A DNA stretch of 64,000 nucleotides from an uncultured Victivallales bacterium (lineage in GTDB: Bacteria; Verrucomicrobiota; Lentisphaeria; Victivallales; UBA1829), in assembly GCA_934661375.1 (NCBI GenBank), contig CAKUJH010000010.1, forward strand, positions 26,828-90,827. The letters are read 5' to 3'. Below, in pieces: positions 57,278-64,000 of the stretch. Made by a program: the position numbers and the translations under genes. How positions within the stretch are numbered: the stretch's first letter is position 1; every line of letters begins with the position of its first letter. The notes below the pieces were generated by a model. It saw nothing but the letters and a program-made list of their open reading frames with translations. It was not told the origin of the DNA and made no database searches.

Positions 57278-59011
57278 ATGAATAAATATTTTCTGACTGC
57301 ACTTTCCGCTGCTGTCCTTTCCACCGGAGCGGCTTCCGCTCAGGATCAGAACGTTACGCTGAATCCGCCTCCCATGGGCGGCGACCTCGCCACCGGGGCG
57401 TATGCTCCCTCCCGCATTGAAACCAAACTCAATGTCGACATCAAGGATGGCACCAAAGCCGTTCATTTCATCCGCGACAACAACGACCCGTTCGTGGTCA
57501 CCAAAGCATACGTCATCAAGAATGCGGACCCCTATATCCTCCGCGGCGTTCTGAAGACGATTGTCGCTCCGACGATTGCCGAAAAGCCGGTTGCGCTTGA
57601 ATCCATCAAATACGTTGACGGCTCCAATGTGCTGCTGGTTTCCGCTGAAGAATACCGCTTCAAAAATGCCGGAAACGGAATGCCCATGGACGAAGTCATT
57701 GCCATGCTCGACCAGAAGGGTCTTCCCAACAGCTCCGGAACCATTGATATGGCGTACTTCCCGAAGTACAACCCCGCTTCCGTGCTGTACCGCATGATGG
57801 AAGAAAGCGGCATGGGTGTTTTCTCCGGTTCGGAATATGACAAAAAGGCGTTTACCCCCGGCAACGGCGGCGTTCGGGCGGATATGCTCAACTATGCCGT
57901 GATTGACGACAAAATGAACGCCCTGATCATGACGGCTCCGGGCTACAACATGAAGGAAACCCTCAACTTCCTGAAGGAAGTCGATACTCCCGCTGCGGAA
58001 GTTTACTTCAATTACAAACTCGTTGAAGTCTACGCGGAAAACGACCAGAAGCTCGGTCTTGACTTCCAGGCATGGAAGAACAATGACGGTATCGACCTGT
58101 TCTCCGCCGGCGGCAAATACGGCACCAACTGGGCGGGCGGTCTCACCCCGAACAACGGCTACCGTTTCGCCGAATTCTACAACTTCAACCCCAAGTGGAA
58201 CACGAAGTACATTGACTTCCTGACCACCTGCGGCAAAGCGAAAGTTGTCTCATCCGGCGCACTCCTCGTCGCCAACGGCGGATCCGCGTCCGTTGCTCTC
58301 ACCGACGGTATCTTCTCCGTGGTCCTCAAGGATCTCGAAAAAGACGGCATCCTCCCGACGGTCAGCGAAAACGGAAAAGGCGCGTATGTCAAACGCATGA
58401 CCAAACCCGCCCTGGACAAAAACGGCAATCCGGTTGTGGATGCGAGCGGCAAGCCGCTTTCGGTCGGCGACATCATTGACAAAATCATCAATGAGAGCGC
58501 TTATGCCATTGAAAACCGCGGCGGCAAATCCCAGAACACGGAAGCTGTGGACGGCGGCAATTTCTTCCAGATGAACCTCACCGGCGGAGTCTACGGCAAA
58601 GCGGTCAATATGAACGTGTCCCTGAACTCCACTTCTCTGATCGGCTGGACCGGCGAAGGCAAAGCCAGATTCGCGAAATCCTCCTATGCCACCGATATTC
58701 AGGTCGGCAAAGAAGCGAAGGACTTCGTGGTCGGCGGCATCACCAAAACTTCGGTTGTCCGCAGTGTTTCCGGTGTGCCTCTGCTGAAAGACCTTCCGGT
58801 CATCGGCTGGCTTTTCTCCACCGAATCCGACATCGTCAAGAAATCCCAGTTCGTTCTTGTTGCCACGGTTGAAGTCATCGAACCCGATGCCAACATGAAG
58901 AAAGAAACCAAAGACGAACTTTCCAAGATTGCGGAAAAAGTCAACAAGGCGGAAAAATGCCCGGCTTCCACTCTCGGTTATCAGCAGCTCCTGCTTGATT
59001 CCGACAATTGA
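57278..59011 (+). CDS. Secretin-family protein
   Basis: A 577-residue protein with a Sec signal peptide (MNKYFLTALSAAVLSTGAASA). The N-terminal region (residues ~50-140) has VTKAYVIKNADPYILRGVLKTIV and MDEVIAMLDQKG, like secretin N1 domains. The middle has AEVYFNYKLVEVYAENDQKLGLDFQAWK, and the C-terminus has GVPLLKDLPVIGWLFSTESDIVKKSQFVLVATVEV, which matches the GspD/PilQ secretin closing block (VPxLxDIPxLGxLF). It probably forms or joins an outer-membrane ring for type II secretion or pili; alternatively it is an Amuc_1098-like surface secretin homologue. It is a paralogue of the frameshifted gene 32 bp upstream. Confidence 0.8.
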   Translation: MNKYFLTALSAAVLSTGAASAQDQNVTLNPPPMGGDLATGAYAPSRIETKLNVDIKDGTKAVHFIRDNNDPFVVTKAYVIKNADPYILRGVLKTIVAPTIAEKPVALESIKYVDGSNVLLVSAEEYRFKNAGNGMPMDEVIAMLDQKGLPNSSGTIDMAYFPKYNPASVLYRMMEESGMGVFSGSEYDKKAFTPGNGGVRADMLNYAVIDDKMNALIMTAPGYNMKETLNFLKEVDTPAAEVYFNYKLVEVYAENDQKLGLDFQAWKNNDGIDLFSAGGKYGTNWAGGLTPNNGYRFAEFYNFNPKWNTKYIDFLTTCGKAKVVSSGALLVANGGSASVALTDGIFSVVLKDLEKDGILPTVSENGKGAYVKRMTKPALDKNGNPVVDASGKPLSVGDIIDKIINESAYAIENRGGKSQNTEAVDGGNFFQMNLTGGVYGKAVNMNVSLNSTSLIGWTGEGKARFAKSSYATDIQVGKEAKDFVVGGITKTSVVRSVSGVPLLKDLPVIGWLFSTESDIVKKSQFVLVATVEVIEPDANMKKETKDELSKIAEKVNKAEKCPASTLGYQQLLLDSDN

Positions 59012-59039
59012 CAGTCCGGTCATTTGAAATGACTTGCAA

Positions 59040-59079
59040 AGCAGACACGGTTGAATGGATCGTGTCTGCTTTTTTTTTT
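59040..59079 (+). terminator. Rho-independent terminator of the secretin genes
   Basis: AGCAGACACG / CGTGTCTGCT, a 10-bp perfect stem with 11-nt loop, followed by nine T residues. Confidence 0.92.
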
Positions 59080-59174
59080 GAAATTCCGGAAAACACTGCT
59101 GAACATCAGGTGCTTCCGGCTGGTCTATTGATCTGCAGTATTGAAAAAGTGAATCTTCAAAAAGGAATCAGAGA

Positions 59175-60023
59175 ATGAAATTCGGAATCAGACTTGCAGT
59201 CTGTACGGCGGCAGTGATTTTGACGGCGGCATCTTCCGCCTGTACCTCCCTTGAAATACAGGATAATCCGGAAAGCAGACCGGAACAGCCGCAGAAAATC
59301 GTGGGCAAAGAACTTCTGGAGGCATTTATCCGCAATGATGCGGACGCGTTCCTGAATCAGTATCCGGAAGGGCTGCGTAAGAATTTCAGCAGAAAAGGCT
59401 TCGAGCAGTCCAGAAATGCCATGCTGGAAAAATTGGGCAACCCGGTTTCTTATCGTTTCGTGGCAAATCTGGAACATCCCGTATTCACGGTTTCGATTTG
59501 GACAATCCGTTTTGAACGCGACAATGCGGATAAAACCGGGAAGGTATATCAGGATATGGTATTTCGTGCCATCGCTGGCGAACTTGACGGAAAAAGCATT
59601 CTGATGAATCAGAATTTTTTCCTGGATGATGCTGTCGATCTGACTGCGGCAAAACTTCCTGCCGGTAAAAAGAATCAGCCGGAACAGCCGCAGAAACGCG
59701 TAGGCAAGGAATTGCTGGATGCGCTTGCCGATAATGATGCAAAAATGTTTCTGAATCAGCTTCCGGACCGTATGCGTCTGGAATTTGGTAAAAAGGATTT
59801 TGAACAGACCCGGGAATCCATGCTGAAAGAATTGGGCAACCCGGTGTCGTATCAGTTTGTGATGAATCTGGAGCATCCGGTATTTACGGTTTCGTTGTGG
59901 AAGATTCGTTTTGAGCGGAACAGTGCGGATCGGACGAAAAAGATTCATCAGGAAAAGATGTTCCGAGTGGTGAAAGGGGAAGTGAACGGGAAGGAAGTTC
60001 TGTTGAATTTCCATTTCCTCTGA
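59175..60023 (+). CDS. Exported protein with two tandem ~115-residue domains
   Basis: A 282-residue protein with a signal sequence (MKFGIRLAVCTAAVILTAASSAC) that may be a lipoprotein signal although the lipobox (SSAC) is poor. Two tandem copies follow: each begins PEQPQK-VGKELL and includes D-FLNQ-P, a helical FEQ-R--ML-, LGNPVSY-FV-NLEHPVFTVS and W-IRFER (copy 1 ~residues 38-160, copy 2 ~173-282). I do not recognise the domain. AAAAAGGA precedes the ATG. Confidence 0.65.
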   Translation: MKFGIRLAVCTAAVILTAASSACTSLEIQDNPESRPEQPQKIVGKELLEAFIRNDADAFLNQYPEGLRKNFSRKGFEQSRNAMLEKLGNPVSYRFVANLEHPVFTVSIWTIRFERDNADKTGKVYQDMVFRAIAGELDGKSILMNQNFFLDDAVDLTAAKLPAGKKNQPEQPQKRVGKELLDALADNDAKMFLNQLPDRMRLEFGKKDFEQTRESMLKELGNPVSYQFVMNLEHPVFTVSLWKIRFERNSADRTKKIHQEKMFRVVKGEVNGKEVLLNFHFL

Positions 60024-60138
60024 CTCTCCGGGACAGGAAAGAAGTGTCTGGGAATTTGCACCATTCCGCGAAGTTTGCAGGTGTGCGAATGAGATTCGGC
60101 CGGTCCTTGCGCCGCGCCGGATTCATTTCGTCCGCGCG
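60024..60138. other. Convergent intergenic spacer
   Basis: Spacer between the duplicated-domain protein and the DUF2752 gene. I see no gene and no strong terminator. Confidence 0.3.
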
Positions 60139-60603
60139 TCAACCTTGCGGAAACTGCCTCAGCGGTATCCACTCAAACTGCATCACGTAATGGCAAAACA
60201 GCTGCAAGATGAAACACGCAGCTGTCAGAAACAGGAAAATATGATTCTTTCTTCCTTCCGCCTTGCACAGGATATTATAGATTCTGCCGTCGGGGAAAGA
60301 ACAAAACGCATAGAACGGCAAAGATGAAAAAATCCAAATTGAAACAGCGGTTCCCAAAAAGCTGGAGTGCAATGCCATTGTCAAATCAAGCCGGCAGCAC
60401 CATACGAACGATCTGATCCCGCCGCAAAACGGACACACGAAGCCGCTGTGTCCCAATCCCGGAATCATATGCGTCCAGGCGGGAAGTGCGCCTTCCGACA
60501 AATCTGTTTTCAAGCAAGAACAAACGATTCCCGCCAGAATAATCCCCAGACGGAAAAGGAATTTCCGCCTGGGTTCACATAGTACAATATTTACCAAAGG
60601 CAA
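60139..60603 (-). CDS. DUF2752 membrane protein
   Basis: A 154-residue membrane protein with several predicted helices and the DUF2752 signature CPFCGGIRSFVWC followed by LDLTMALHSSFLG. The C-x2-CGG-x-R motif is diagnostic, but the function is unknown. It sits 10 bp after the TM2/zinc-ribbon gene, a frequent partner of DUF2752. There is no strong ribosome binding site, so translation is probably coupled. Confidence 0.82.
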   Translation of the reverse strand: MPLVNIVLCEPRRKFLFRLGIILAGIVCSCLKTDLSEGALPAWTHMIPGLGHSGFVCPFCGGIRSFVWCCRLDLTMALHSSFLGTAVSIWIFSSLPFYAFCSFPDGRIYNILCKAEGRKNHIFLFLTAACFILQLFCHYVMQFEWIPLRQFPQG

Positions 60604-60612
60604 TGCCAGATA

Positions 60613-61056
60613 TCAGAAGAATTGCCATTGACCTACAGTTTCGCCGTTTTCCAGCCGCTTTCCGATTTTATAAGCATCGATCATGGCGGCGATCCAAATG
60701 GGCAGACCCAATATGCCGGCGGTTACGGTGGACAAAACAATACCTCCGAGAAGGATTGCGACTCCTTTCATGATTTGTCCGAGATACATCTGACCAAGTC
60801 CAATGACCAGGCAGGATAGTATTGTTGCCGTGGATGCCGATTTCCCATTATTCCGGATAGGTTCGTTATTGCTGCCGCCTCCGGCGGCAACCGCGGCTCC
60901 GCAACTCAAGCATACTGTCTGCTCCGGTTTTACGGCATTGCCGCAATTCCCGCAAAACGCTTTGCCTGTTGCCGGCGGACAGCCGCAGCTCAGGCAAATT
61001 GCGGCATCCTGATTGACTGGCTTACCGCAATGGCGGCAAAAAGAAACGCTTCCCAT
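60613..61056 (-). CDS. Zinc-ribbon protein with TM2 domain
   Basis: A 147-residue protein: two N-terminal zinc ribbons (CRHCGKPV...CLSCG and CGNCGNAV...CLSCG), a Gly/Asn linker, then a TM2 domain (two membrane helices: GLGQMYLGQIMKGVAILLG and the WIAAMIDAYKIGK end). TM2 proteins are small membrane proteins of unclear role. ATG 61056 follows AAGGAG; the upstream in-frame start lies in the promoter region. Confidence 0.85.
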   Translation of the reverse strand: MGSVSFCRHCGKPVNQDAAICLSCGCPPATGKAFCGNCGNAVKPEQTVCLSCGAAVAAGGGSNNEPIRNNGKSASTATILSCLVIGLGQMYLGQIMKGVAILLGGIVLSTVTAGILGLPIWIAAMIDAYKIGKRLENGETVGQWQFF

Positions 61057-61143
61057 ACTGTCTTCTCCTTGTCTTATTGGTGATGCTCCGGAATCATCCG
61101 CGGGTAACCTCTCCCCGCCCCATAAATTCCGGACCTTGAGCAT

Positions 61144-61172
61144 AATATAGTTTCGCCGTTCTGAAATGTCAA
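61144..61172 (-). promoter_or_regulatory. Promoter of the TM2 - DUF2752 genes
   Basis: TTGACA (61172-61167), 17-bp spacer, TATATT (61149-61144): consensus -35 plus the local -10, ~88 bp before the ATG. Confidence 0.7.
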
Positions 61173-61487
61173 GCACAAAAAAATATTTCAGCATTATTCA
61201 TGCGCTCGGATCTGACAGCGAATCTGCCGGAAAGCACCGGATTCATCCTTTTTTTGTCATTCGCGGCTTGCGTTTCCGGCTTGAAATGCTAAATTACCGA
61301 TGTTGCAGAGCCAATTTCAAAACGTTTTGACTCATCTTGTTAAAAAGTTATTTTTTTAGCGTCAAACCATTTTTGACGAAACGACAGTGATTTTTTCTTG
61401 AAAAAGTCACGAAAAATCATGATTCAGGGCATAGACCTCCTTGCCTATCGCAATAGACTTTGTTTTATGAACTGATTATGTAAAAAC
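61173..61487. other. Intergenic region beside the transposase remnant
   Basis: AT-rich towards 61330-61480. Two inverted repeats are visible: CGTCAAA-CCATT-TTTGACG (61360-61378) and TGATTTTT...AAAAATCA (about 61389-61420). Either could be an insertion-element end or a terminator; no gene seen. Confidence 0.35.
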
Positions 61488-62011
61488 TCAAGCGAAATAA
61501 TTGAATATCTGCTTGACAGTCAAGACAAGGACGCCGAACATCAGGTGGCATAAGACCTTCAAATGGCCTTTGACGCGAACATGATTTGCGCCGTAGTTGT
61601 CTTTCATTTCCGAGTTGGCACGTTCGACTCCGCTGCGGACATGATAGCGAACCGGGAATCGGCAAATGCATGGGAAAAGGTCGCTTCCGACGGGATCCTT
61701 GACGAATATCCCCAGCCGCACAGCAGACGCCAGCTCGTATTGGTTCTCAGACTTTCAATGCGCACCTTGGTCGTGGGCAAGTTGAATTCCGCTTTCAACA
61801 GAAACGCCCGGAAAAACTTCTCACGATCCAATTTCTTCCGTCCAACACCACACCATCTCATCTCCGATGTCATGAAGCGGTCTGGGCGGATCATTTCAAC
61901 TGTTCTAAGGAAATTTACCAATTTTCCTGTAATTTTTACTCCAAATTCTCCTTCCAACTCTTGAAAAAAGTCCGGTTCGATACTAATGTAATGACTCAGT
62001 TGATTGTTCAT
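61488..62011 (-). pseudogene. Broken transposase (IS1182-like) with internal deletion
   Basis: The N-terminal part (from ATG 62011, good ribosome binding site AAAGGAG) runs in one frame to SRIPSEATFSHAFA, a block of IS1182/DUF772 transposases. A second frame (ending 61488) gives GVERANSEMKDNYGANHVRVKG, a conserved transposase C-terminal helix. The middle of the catalytic domain is missing: ~170 residues where ~400+ are expected. Deletion and frameshift show that it is inactive. Confidence 0.82.
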
Positions 62012-62113
62012 GTTACTCCTTTGGTCTGGCGTAAAATGAACTTTCAGCTGACTTTTTTCAAGTGATTTTAATTTTTTATTTTGAAATTACCTCCATAAAC
62101 TGAGAGGTCATAA

Positions 62114-62767
62114 ATGTTCTCAAAAACTTTGATAGGGATCACAATTCTCTTCTGTATTGGATGCTTGAACGCGGGTAACCATGATGCTTCCCATGCAGAA
62201 ATCAGAAAAAACACAGAGAAATTCATAAAATATTTTAATTTCTCACTGAACCAGGAAAGAGTTGAACCATTCAAGATAACTCCAGTACAAATTTTGCGAA
62301 GTCCGCTATTTGAAAAATTTGAATTAGCCGGGTATTCATGTGAGGCTAATAAGACGAATGGAATTGTTTCCGAAGTGTCTGTGTTTAAACAGAATGAGAG
62401 AATTGCCGATATTCAACTAATGACGGCCAATTCAAGTCGTGATTCAATAATAGTATTGGGAAATTGGTTGACGGATAGTTCCATGCAGACTGATTTTTTG
62501 TTGAGCCTGTATGGGATGGAAAGAAATAAAATTGGGGAATTTTATTTTTATTTCAAAAAATTTTATGACAAACATGTCAATCGTTATTCCAAAGAAAACT
62601 GTACTACTTTCTTCGTTCGCCATGGTATTATTGTTTTGTTGAGAAACGCCACAAAGGCCTGTCCTGTTGGAGAGTTAGCCAAGTCAATAGATGATAAAAT
62701 ACTCACGGCTTTGGCGGATGCCGAAAAAAGAGCCGAGAAAGAAACGAAACTCGCTCCAAGCATGTGA
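62114..62767 (+). CDS. Unknown exported protein in AT-rich island
   Basis: A 217-residue protein with an N-terminal hydrophobic signal (MFSKTLIGITILFCIGCLNAG; possible but imperfect lipobox at Cys17). Nothing is recognisable in the rest (EANKTNGIVSEVSVFKQNE, FFVRHGIIVLL). GAGG is 7 bp before ATG. Base composition is far more AT-rich than neighbours, and the gene lies between two transposase remnants, suggesting transfer from elsewhere. Confidence 0.6.
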   Translation: MFSKTLIGITILFCIGCLNAGNHDASHAEIRKNTEKFIKYFNFSLNQERVEPFKITPVQILRSPLFEKFELAGYSCEANKTNGIVSEVSVFKQNERIADIQLMTANSSRDSIIVLGNWLTDSSMQTDFLLSLYGMERNKIGEFYFYFKKFYDKHVNRYSKENCTTFFVRHGIIVLLRNATKACPVGELAKSIDDKILTALADAEKRAEKETKLAPSM

Positions 62768-62846
62768 TATAACGGCGGCATTGGCAATCGCCATTCGTTG
62801 TGTGTGGTCTTTGCGAAGAAAACTTAAAATAAAAAGGAGTTTTGCA

Positions 62847-63656
62847 ATGAAATCTTTTCATCTTATTGTCTTCGCAGTTATTTCTATGCACACAACCGTT
62901 TTATATGGAGACGGACATCTTAATTCAAACAATATTTCTTATCAATTTCCTTTACAAATAAGAGCTGTTTATAATATTGAAAAACAGGGGAATCAGGAAG
63001 GTATTTCCAGTGATAAAATTGCTATATTAGAAGAAAATCATAAAAAGATTCTCAATAAATCGTTTAAGGAGAATTTATTTAACATAAAACAGGAAGGGGA
63101 GAAATACGCTGTGTTTAAGGAGAAATATTGTCTTATTTCTGGATTATACAATTTAAAATCATTCTTGAGTAATTCAGAAGTCGCATGTTTTCTCGCTACA
63201 GGATCAAATACAATATTATTTGGAATTCATAGAGTGGATCATGGAGATTTAATCGCTGACTATGGACAGCTAAAACTATATGTACATCAAACAGAAAATA
63301 CTCAAGAAATATCTTTTCCCCAGAATTTTTTTCCATCTCAGCTTTTTTTATCTTCTAAAAACAAGAACATCTTTATCAAAGGGACGATAATAAAGATTAC
63401 GAAAGAAGGAAATTTTTCCAAGATTATAGCGGATAATGCGTATCTTTTTTATGACATAAAACTCAGACGACTTTATCCTGTAATTATTTTTTCTTCGGTA
63501 GATTCCACGGTGTTAGCTAAAGTTTTGGATATCTCAACTGATAAAATAGCATTTATTCTATTGGAATCTATCAATGGGCGAGGTATCAATCAAGTATTAT
63601 TTGAAATCGTTATAGATAAGACGAACTATATTATCCCAACGGTTTTGGAACTATGA
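62847..63656 (+). CDS. Unknown exported protein in AT-rich island
   Basis: A 269-residue protein with a Sec signal peptide (MKSFHLIVFAVISMHTTVLYG), then a beta-strand-rich sequence (ATGSNTILFGIHRVDHGD, IFIKGTIIKITKEGNFSK, YPVIIFSSVDST). No family recognised. AAAAAGGAG marks ATG 62847; the in-frame upstream extension is hydrophilic and rejected. Very AT-rich, like the previous gene, with which it probably forms a transferred pair. Confidence 0.6.
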   Translation: MKSFHLIVFAVISMHTTVLYGDGHLNSNNISYQFPLQIRAVYNIEKQGNQEGISSDKIAILEENHKKILNKSFKENLFNIKQEGEKYAVFKEKYCLISGLYNLKSFLSNSEVACFLATGSNTILFGIHRVDHGDLIADYGQLKLYVHQTENTQEISFPQNFFPSQLFLSSKNKNIFIKGTIIKITKEGNFSKIIADNAYLFYDIKLRRLYPVIIFSSVDSTVLAKVLDISTDKIAFILLESINGRGINQVLFEIVIDKTNYIIPTVLEL

Positions 63657-63681
63657 AACTACTATTTACATCGGCAATTAA

Positions 63682-63897
63682 TCAACTTGCGTATTTCACG
63701 GATTCTGCTTGAAAAAGTCTTGCGGCATGTTCAGAATCATGAGAAAGATTCTCCATGTGATCTTTTGCCTGTTCCTCTGTTTTCCCTTTCGCACGGCCAA
63801 GTGGTCGATTATTCAAATTTGATTTCAAATCACGATTGAGATATTCATCAGGATTCAGATCCGGACTGTAACTCGGTAAATAGCGCCTGCTAAATAA
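63682..63897 (-). pseudogene. IS630-family transposase C-terminal fragment
   Basis: A 71-residue fragment, bounded upstream by an in-frame TAG (63900-63898). It contains YLPSYSPDLNPDEYLNRDLKSNL, the characteristic DDE-end of IS630/Tc1-type transposases (PYSPDLNPIE; quoted here in part). Only the end of the gene remains, so it is an inactive remnant. Confidence 0.85.
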
Positions 63898-64000
63898 CTA
63901 TTTATTTAGTTATACTACTTGAAGTCTGTGTAACGAATTTTCTGTAAAATCGCAAAGGGTTCCGGAGCGAGGAGGCTCTTGAATTGGCAAAAAAATGTGA
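63898..64000. other. Right window edge: palindrome and open frame
   Basis: ATAACTA-TTTAT-TAGTTAT (about 63894-63913) is a near-perfect palindrome at the truncated transposase boundary. From ~63945 a plus-strand frame (NRKGFRSEEALELAKKC) continues past the edge; it may belong to a further gene or transposase but is too short to name. Confidence 0.3.

Noticed and set aside
63945..64000. Start of another transposase or gene at the right edge
   Set aside because: Only ~17 codons of open frame are visible; not enough to name.

Overview
The window looks like chromosomal DNA of an anaerobic, fermentative member of the PVC superphylum, most likely a Lentisphaerota (Victivallales-type) bacterium. This is an inference from three things. 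There is a pseudopilin-type secreted protein with the [24 protein letters not shown]-type N-terminus that is so abundant in that group, sitting directly upstream of a large secreted enzyme. There is a chlamydial-style long GreA (about 700 residues). There are several Gfo/Idh/MocA oxidoreductases, and energy genes fit for fermentation (AdhE, a complete Rnf complex, stand-alone [2Fe-2S] proteins). The organism is Gram-negative: lipoproteins, LolCDE-type genes, secretins, and MurE with the meso-DAP signature. No rRNA, tRNA or CRISPR was seen.

Layout. 1-6.6 kb (minus): metallophosphoesterase fragment, long GreA, two thioredoxin-like [2Fe-2S] proteins, AdhE. 7.1-9.7 kb (plus): two Sel1-repeat proteins. 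9.8-15.9 kb: an AraC-regulated locus with a Gfo/Idh/MocA gene and AraC regulator on the minus strand, and a divergent pseudopilin plus a 927-residue secreted glycosidase-like protein. 16-22 kb (plus): FKBP isomerase, then rnfABCDGE. 22.1-24.7 kb: sigma-70 factor overlapping a DUF362/ferredoxin gene. 24.8-31.8 kb (minus): the activated-methyl-cycle operon metK-adenosine kinase-ahcY, then a C45-type Ntn hydrolase coupled to a divergent NAD-dependent DNA ligase. 32-35.9 kb (plus): glycerol-3-phosphate-dehydrogenase-like triad plus a HAD phosphatase. 35.9-42.4 kb (minus): metallophosphoesterase, PIG-L deacetylase, NagB-like protein, ceramidase-like protein, Gfo/Idh/MocA, DegT aminotransferase, probably an amino-sugar or aminocyclitol pathway. 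42.7-45.8 kb (plus): KDPG aldolase, Gfo/Idh/MocA, ispE, cyclophilin. 45.8-53 kb (minus): HD protein and cysK; murF-murE-lolC/E-lolD; a BamE-like lipoprotein. 53.1-55.4 kb: queC and convergent DUF1846. 55.6-59.1 kb (plus): two secretin-family proteins, the first split by a +1 frameshift at a UUU-UGA-C site. 59.2-64 kb: duplicated-domain lipoprotein, DUF2752 and TM2/zinc-ribbon genes, then an AT-rich tract with two unknown secreted proteins flanked by two decayed transposase genes.

Many gene pairs are coupled by ATGA or GTGA overlaps. Convincing promoters share TTGAC/TTGAAA - 16 to 18 bp - TATATT, so the local -10 consensus seems to be TATATT. The most unusual items are the possible +1 frameshift in the secretin gene, the Cys/Asp plus Lys/Ala tail on MetK (with similar Lys/Ala N-termini on the DegT aminotransferase and AdhE), the amino-sugar-like cluster with its operator-like inverted repeat, the palindrome inside the pseudopilin processing region, and the AT-rich island between IS remnants.
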